Positions 5,902-6,671 of a DNA stretch of 6,671 bases are shown here, piece by piece. Under the pieces are notes generated by a model that saw nothing but the letters and a program-made list of their open reading frames with translations, was not told where the DNA came from and did no database searches. The DNA lies in the NCBI GenBank assembly GCA_902783175.1, contig CACZQA010000052.1:1-6671 (forward strand), written 5' to 3'. The position numbers and the translations under genes are program-made. How positions within the stretch are numbered: position 1 is the first letter of the stretch; each line of letters opens with the position of its first letter. The stretch comes from an uncultured Coriobacteriaceae bacterium. Lineage in GTDB: Bacteria > Actinomycetota > Coriobacteriia > Coriobacteriales > QAMH01.

Positions 5902-6663
5902 GTGAAGACGGTTGGGCAGGTGAGCGAGCTTGCGGGCGTGAGCATCCGCACGCTGCGCTACTACGACAAGATCGGTCTGCTCTCCCCCTCGTCGAGGAGC
6001 GACGCGGGCTATCGGCTCTACAGCGACGACGATCTGCGGCGACTCCAGCAGATCCTCCTGTTCAGGGAGCTGGAGTTTTCGCTCGAGGACATTCGGCGCG
6101 TCCTCGACTCGCCCGGATTCGACAGAGAACGCGCGCTCGATCAGCAGGTCGAGCTGCTGAGGATGCGGCGCCAGCATCTCGATGACCTTATTGGGTTGGC
6201 AGAATCGCTGCGCGCGGAATCGCTGCGCGGAAAGGAGGACGGCACGGTGAGTTTCGAGGCATTCGACACGGGAAAGATCGACGAGTACACGCGTTGCGCG
6301 AAGCAGGAGTGGGGTAACACGCAAGTCTGGGGAGAGTTCGAGGAGAAGCACGCTGGGCGCACGCATGAACAGGAGGCAGATCTGGGTTCGAGGCTGATGC
6401 AGCTGTTCGTGCCGTTCGGCTCGATGGCGAAAAGCGGTGCCGACCCCGCCTGCGCGCAAGCCCAGCAGCAGGCGGCAAAGATCCAGGCATTCATCACGGA
6501 TAATTACTACACGTGCACGGACGAGATCTTCGCGCAGCTCGGCGCGGCGTACGGCGCCGGCGGGGAGTTCACGAGCAACATCAACGCCGTCGCGGGGGAC
6601 GGCGCCGCCGAATTCGCGGCGTCGGCGATAGCGCACAGGTTCTCGGACGCCGCGTCCGAGTGA
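5902..6663 (+). CDS. MerR-family regulator with C-terminal TipAS drug-binding domain
   Basis: A 253-residue regulator. Residues 1-70 are a MerR winged helix (TVGQVSELAGVSIRTLRYYD, then GLLSPSSRSDAGYRLYSDDD). Residues about 76-110 form the dimerisation helix. Residues about 117-248 match a TipAS domain, the ligand-binding part of TipAL, Mta and similar proteins, with the family-like NYYTCTDEIF segment near the end. The length equals that of Streptomyces TipAL as I recall it. Family members bind antibiotics or other hydrophobic compounds and activate their own and efflux promoters. Cysteines are C132, C184 and C205; C205 lies in the region where TipAL attaches thiopeptides, but I cannot align it exactly. 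The start is GTG 5902, preceded by GAAAGGGGG (5887-5895). An in-frame GTG at 5872 overlaps the promoter -10 and lies before the predicted transcription start, so it is rejected. The linker helix carries a duplicated ESLRA/ESLRG. No partner gene follows within the window. Confidence 0.93.
   Translation: MKTVGQVSELAGVSIRTLRYYDKIGLLSPSSRSDAGYRLYSDDDLRRLQQILLFRELEFSLEDIRRVLDSPGFDRERALDQQVELLRMRRQHLDDLIGLAESLRAESLRGKEDGTVSFEAFDTGKIDEYTRCAKQEWGNTQVWGEFEEKHAGRTHEQEADLGSRLMQLFVPFGSMAKSGADPACAQAQQQAAKIQAFITDNYYTCTDEIFAQLGAAYGAGGEFTSNINAVAGDGAAEFAASAIAHRFSDAASE
6231..6249 (+). promoter_or_regulatory. Internal Shine-Dalgarno and GTG start within the MerR/TipAS gene
   Basis: AAAGGAGG (6231-6238) is a near-perfect Shine-Dalgarno. 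An in-frame GTG (6247-6249, codon 116) follows after an 8-nt gap, an ideal spacing. It is the strongest ribosome site seen in the window, stronger than the one for the full-length start. It lies exactly at the junction between the dimerisation helix and the TipAS domain. Confidence 0.65.
6247..6663 (+). CDS. Predicted TipAS-like short form (ligand-binding domain alone)
   Basis: Alternative product of 138 residues made from the internal GTG of the regulator gene, containing the TipAS domain without the DNA-binding part. In Streptomyces lividans, tipA is known to give both full-length TipAL and an internally started TipAS of about 144 residues, which is abundant and binds thiopeptide antibiotics. 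The matching position, size and strong internal ribosome site here suggest the same arrangement. This is a predicted isoform nested in the full-length gene, not a separate locus. Confidence 0.5.
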   Translation: MSFEAFDTGKIDEYTRCAKQEWGNTQVWGEFEEKHAGRTHEQEADLGSRLMQLFVPFGSMAKSGADPACAQAQQQAAKIQAFITDNYYTCTDEIFAQLGAAYGAGGEFTSNINAVAGDGAAEFAASAIAHRFSDAASE

Positions 6664-6671
6664 CGAGGGGC

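Overview
The window is GC-rich, densely coded bacterial chromosome. It holds four complete genes. Three are read leftward (minus strand) and one, at the right end, is read rightward. The composition, Gram-positive-style Shine-Dalgarno sites, GTG starts, a lipoprotein solute-binding protein and a TipA-type MerR regulator together suggest an actinobacterium. Gut Coriobacteriia (Olsenella/Collinsella-like) are a reasonable guess, but this is an inference without a database search.

Layout, left to right. Positions 1-163 are intergenic. They hold a pair of 29-bp direct repeats (62-130), an extended -10 promoter-like site and what looks like the first codons of a minus-strand gene leaving the window at base 1. 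Positions 164-3136 encode a 990-residue membrane protein: two membrane segments flanking a dCache-like extracellular sensor, then HAMP-like, PAS-like, GGDEF and EAL domains (cyclic-di-GMP synthesis and breakdown). Positions 3126-4619 encode an extracellular solute-binding lipoprotein (family 1, sugar type). Its stop codon overlaps the start of the GGDEF-EAL gene by 11 nt. These two genes form a tight operon with no permease or ATPase in view, so the binding protein may feed a ligand signal to the sensor kinase-like c-di-GMP enzyme instead of, or as well as, to a transporter. Positions 4620-4743 hold the operon leader with a short tandem repeat, and a strong intrinsic terminator for the next gene. 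Positions 4744-5697 encode a LysR-type regulator.

Positions 5698-5901 form a divergent regulatory region. The LysR side carries a pair of 25-bp direct repeats spaced 32 bp apart. The right side carries a textbook MerR-type promoter: -35 and -10 hexamers separated by 19 bp, with a 13-bp dyad in the spacer. This drives a 253-residue MerR/TipAS-domain regulator (5902-6663). Inside that gene, a near-perfect Shine-Dalgarno (6231-6238) precedes an in-frame GTG at codon 116, just before the TipAS domain. It predicts a separate 138-residue ligand-binding protein, as known for Streptomyces TipAL/TipAS.

The most notable signals are the TipA-like dual-start gene with its own predicted operator, the solute-binding protein / c-di-GMP enzyme operon, and the paired direct repeats found in each of the three intergenic regions.
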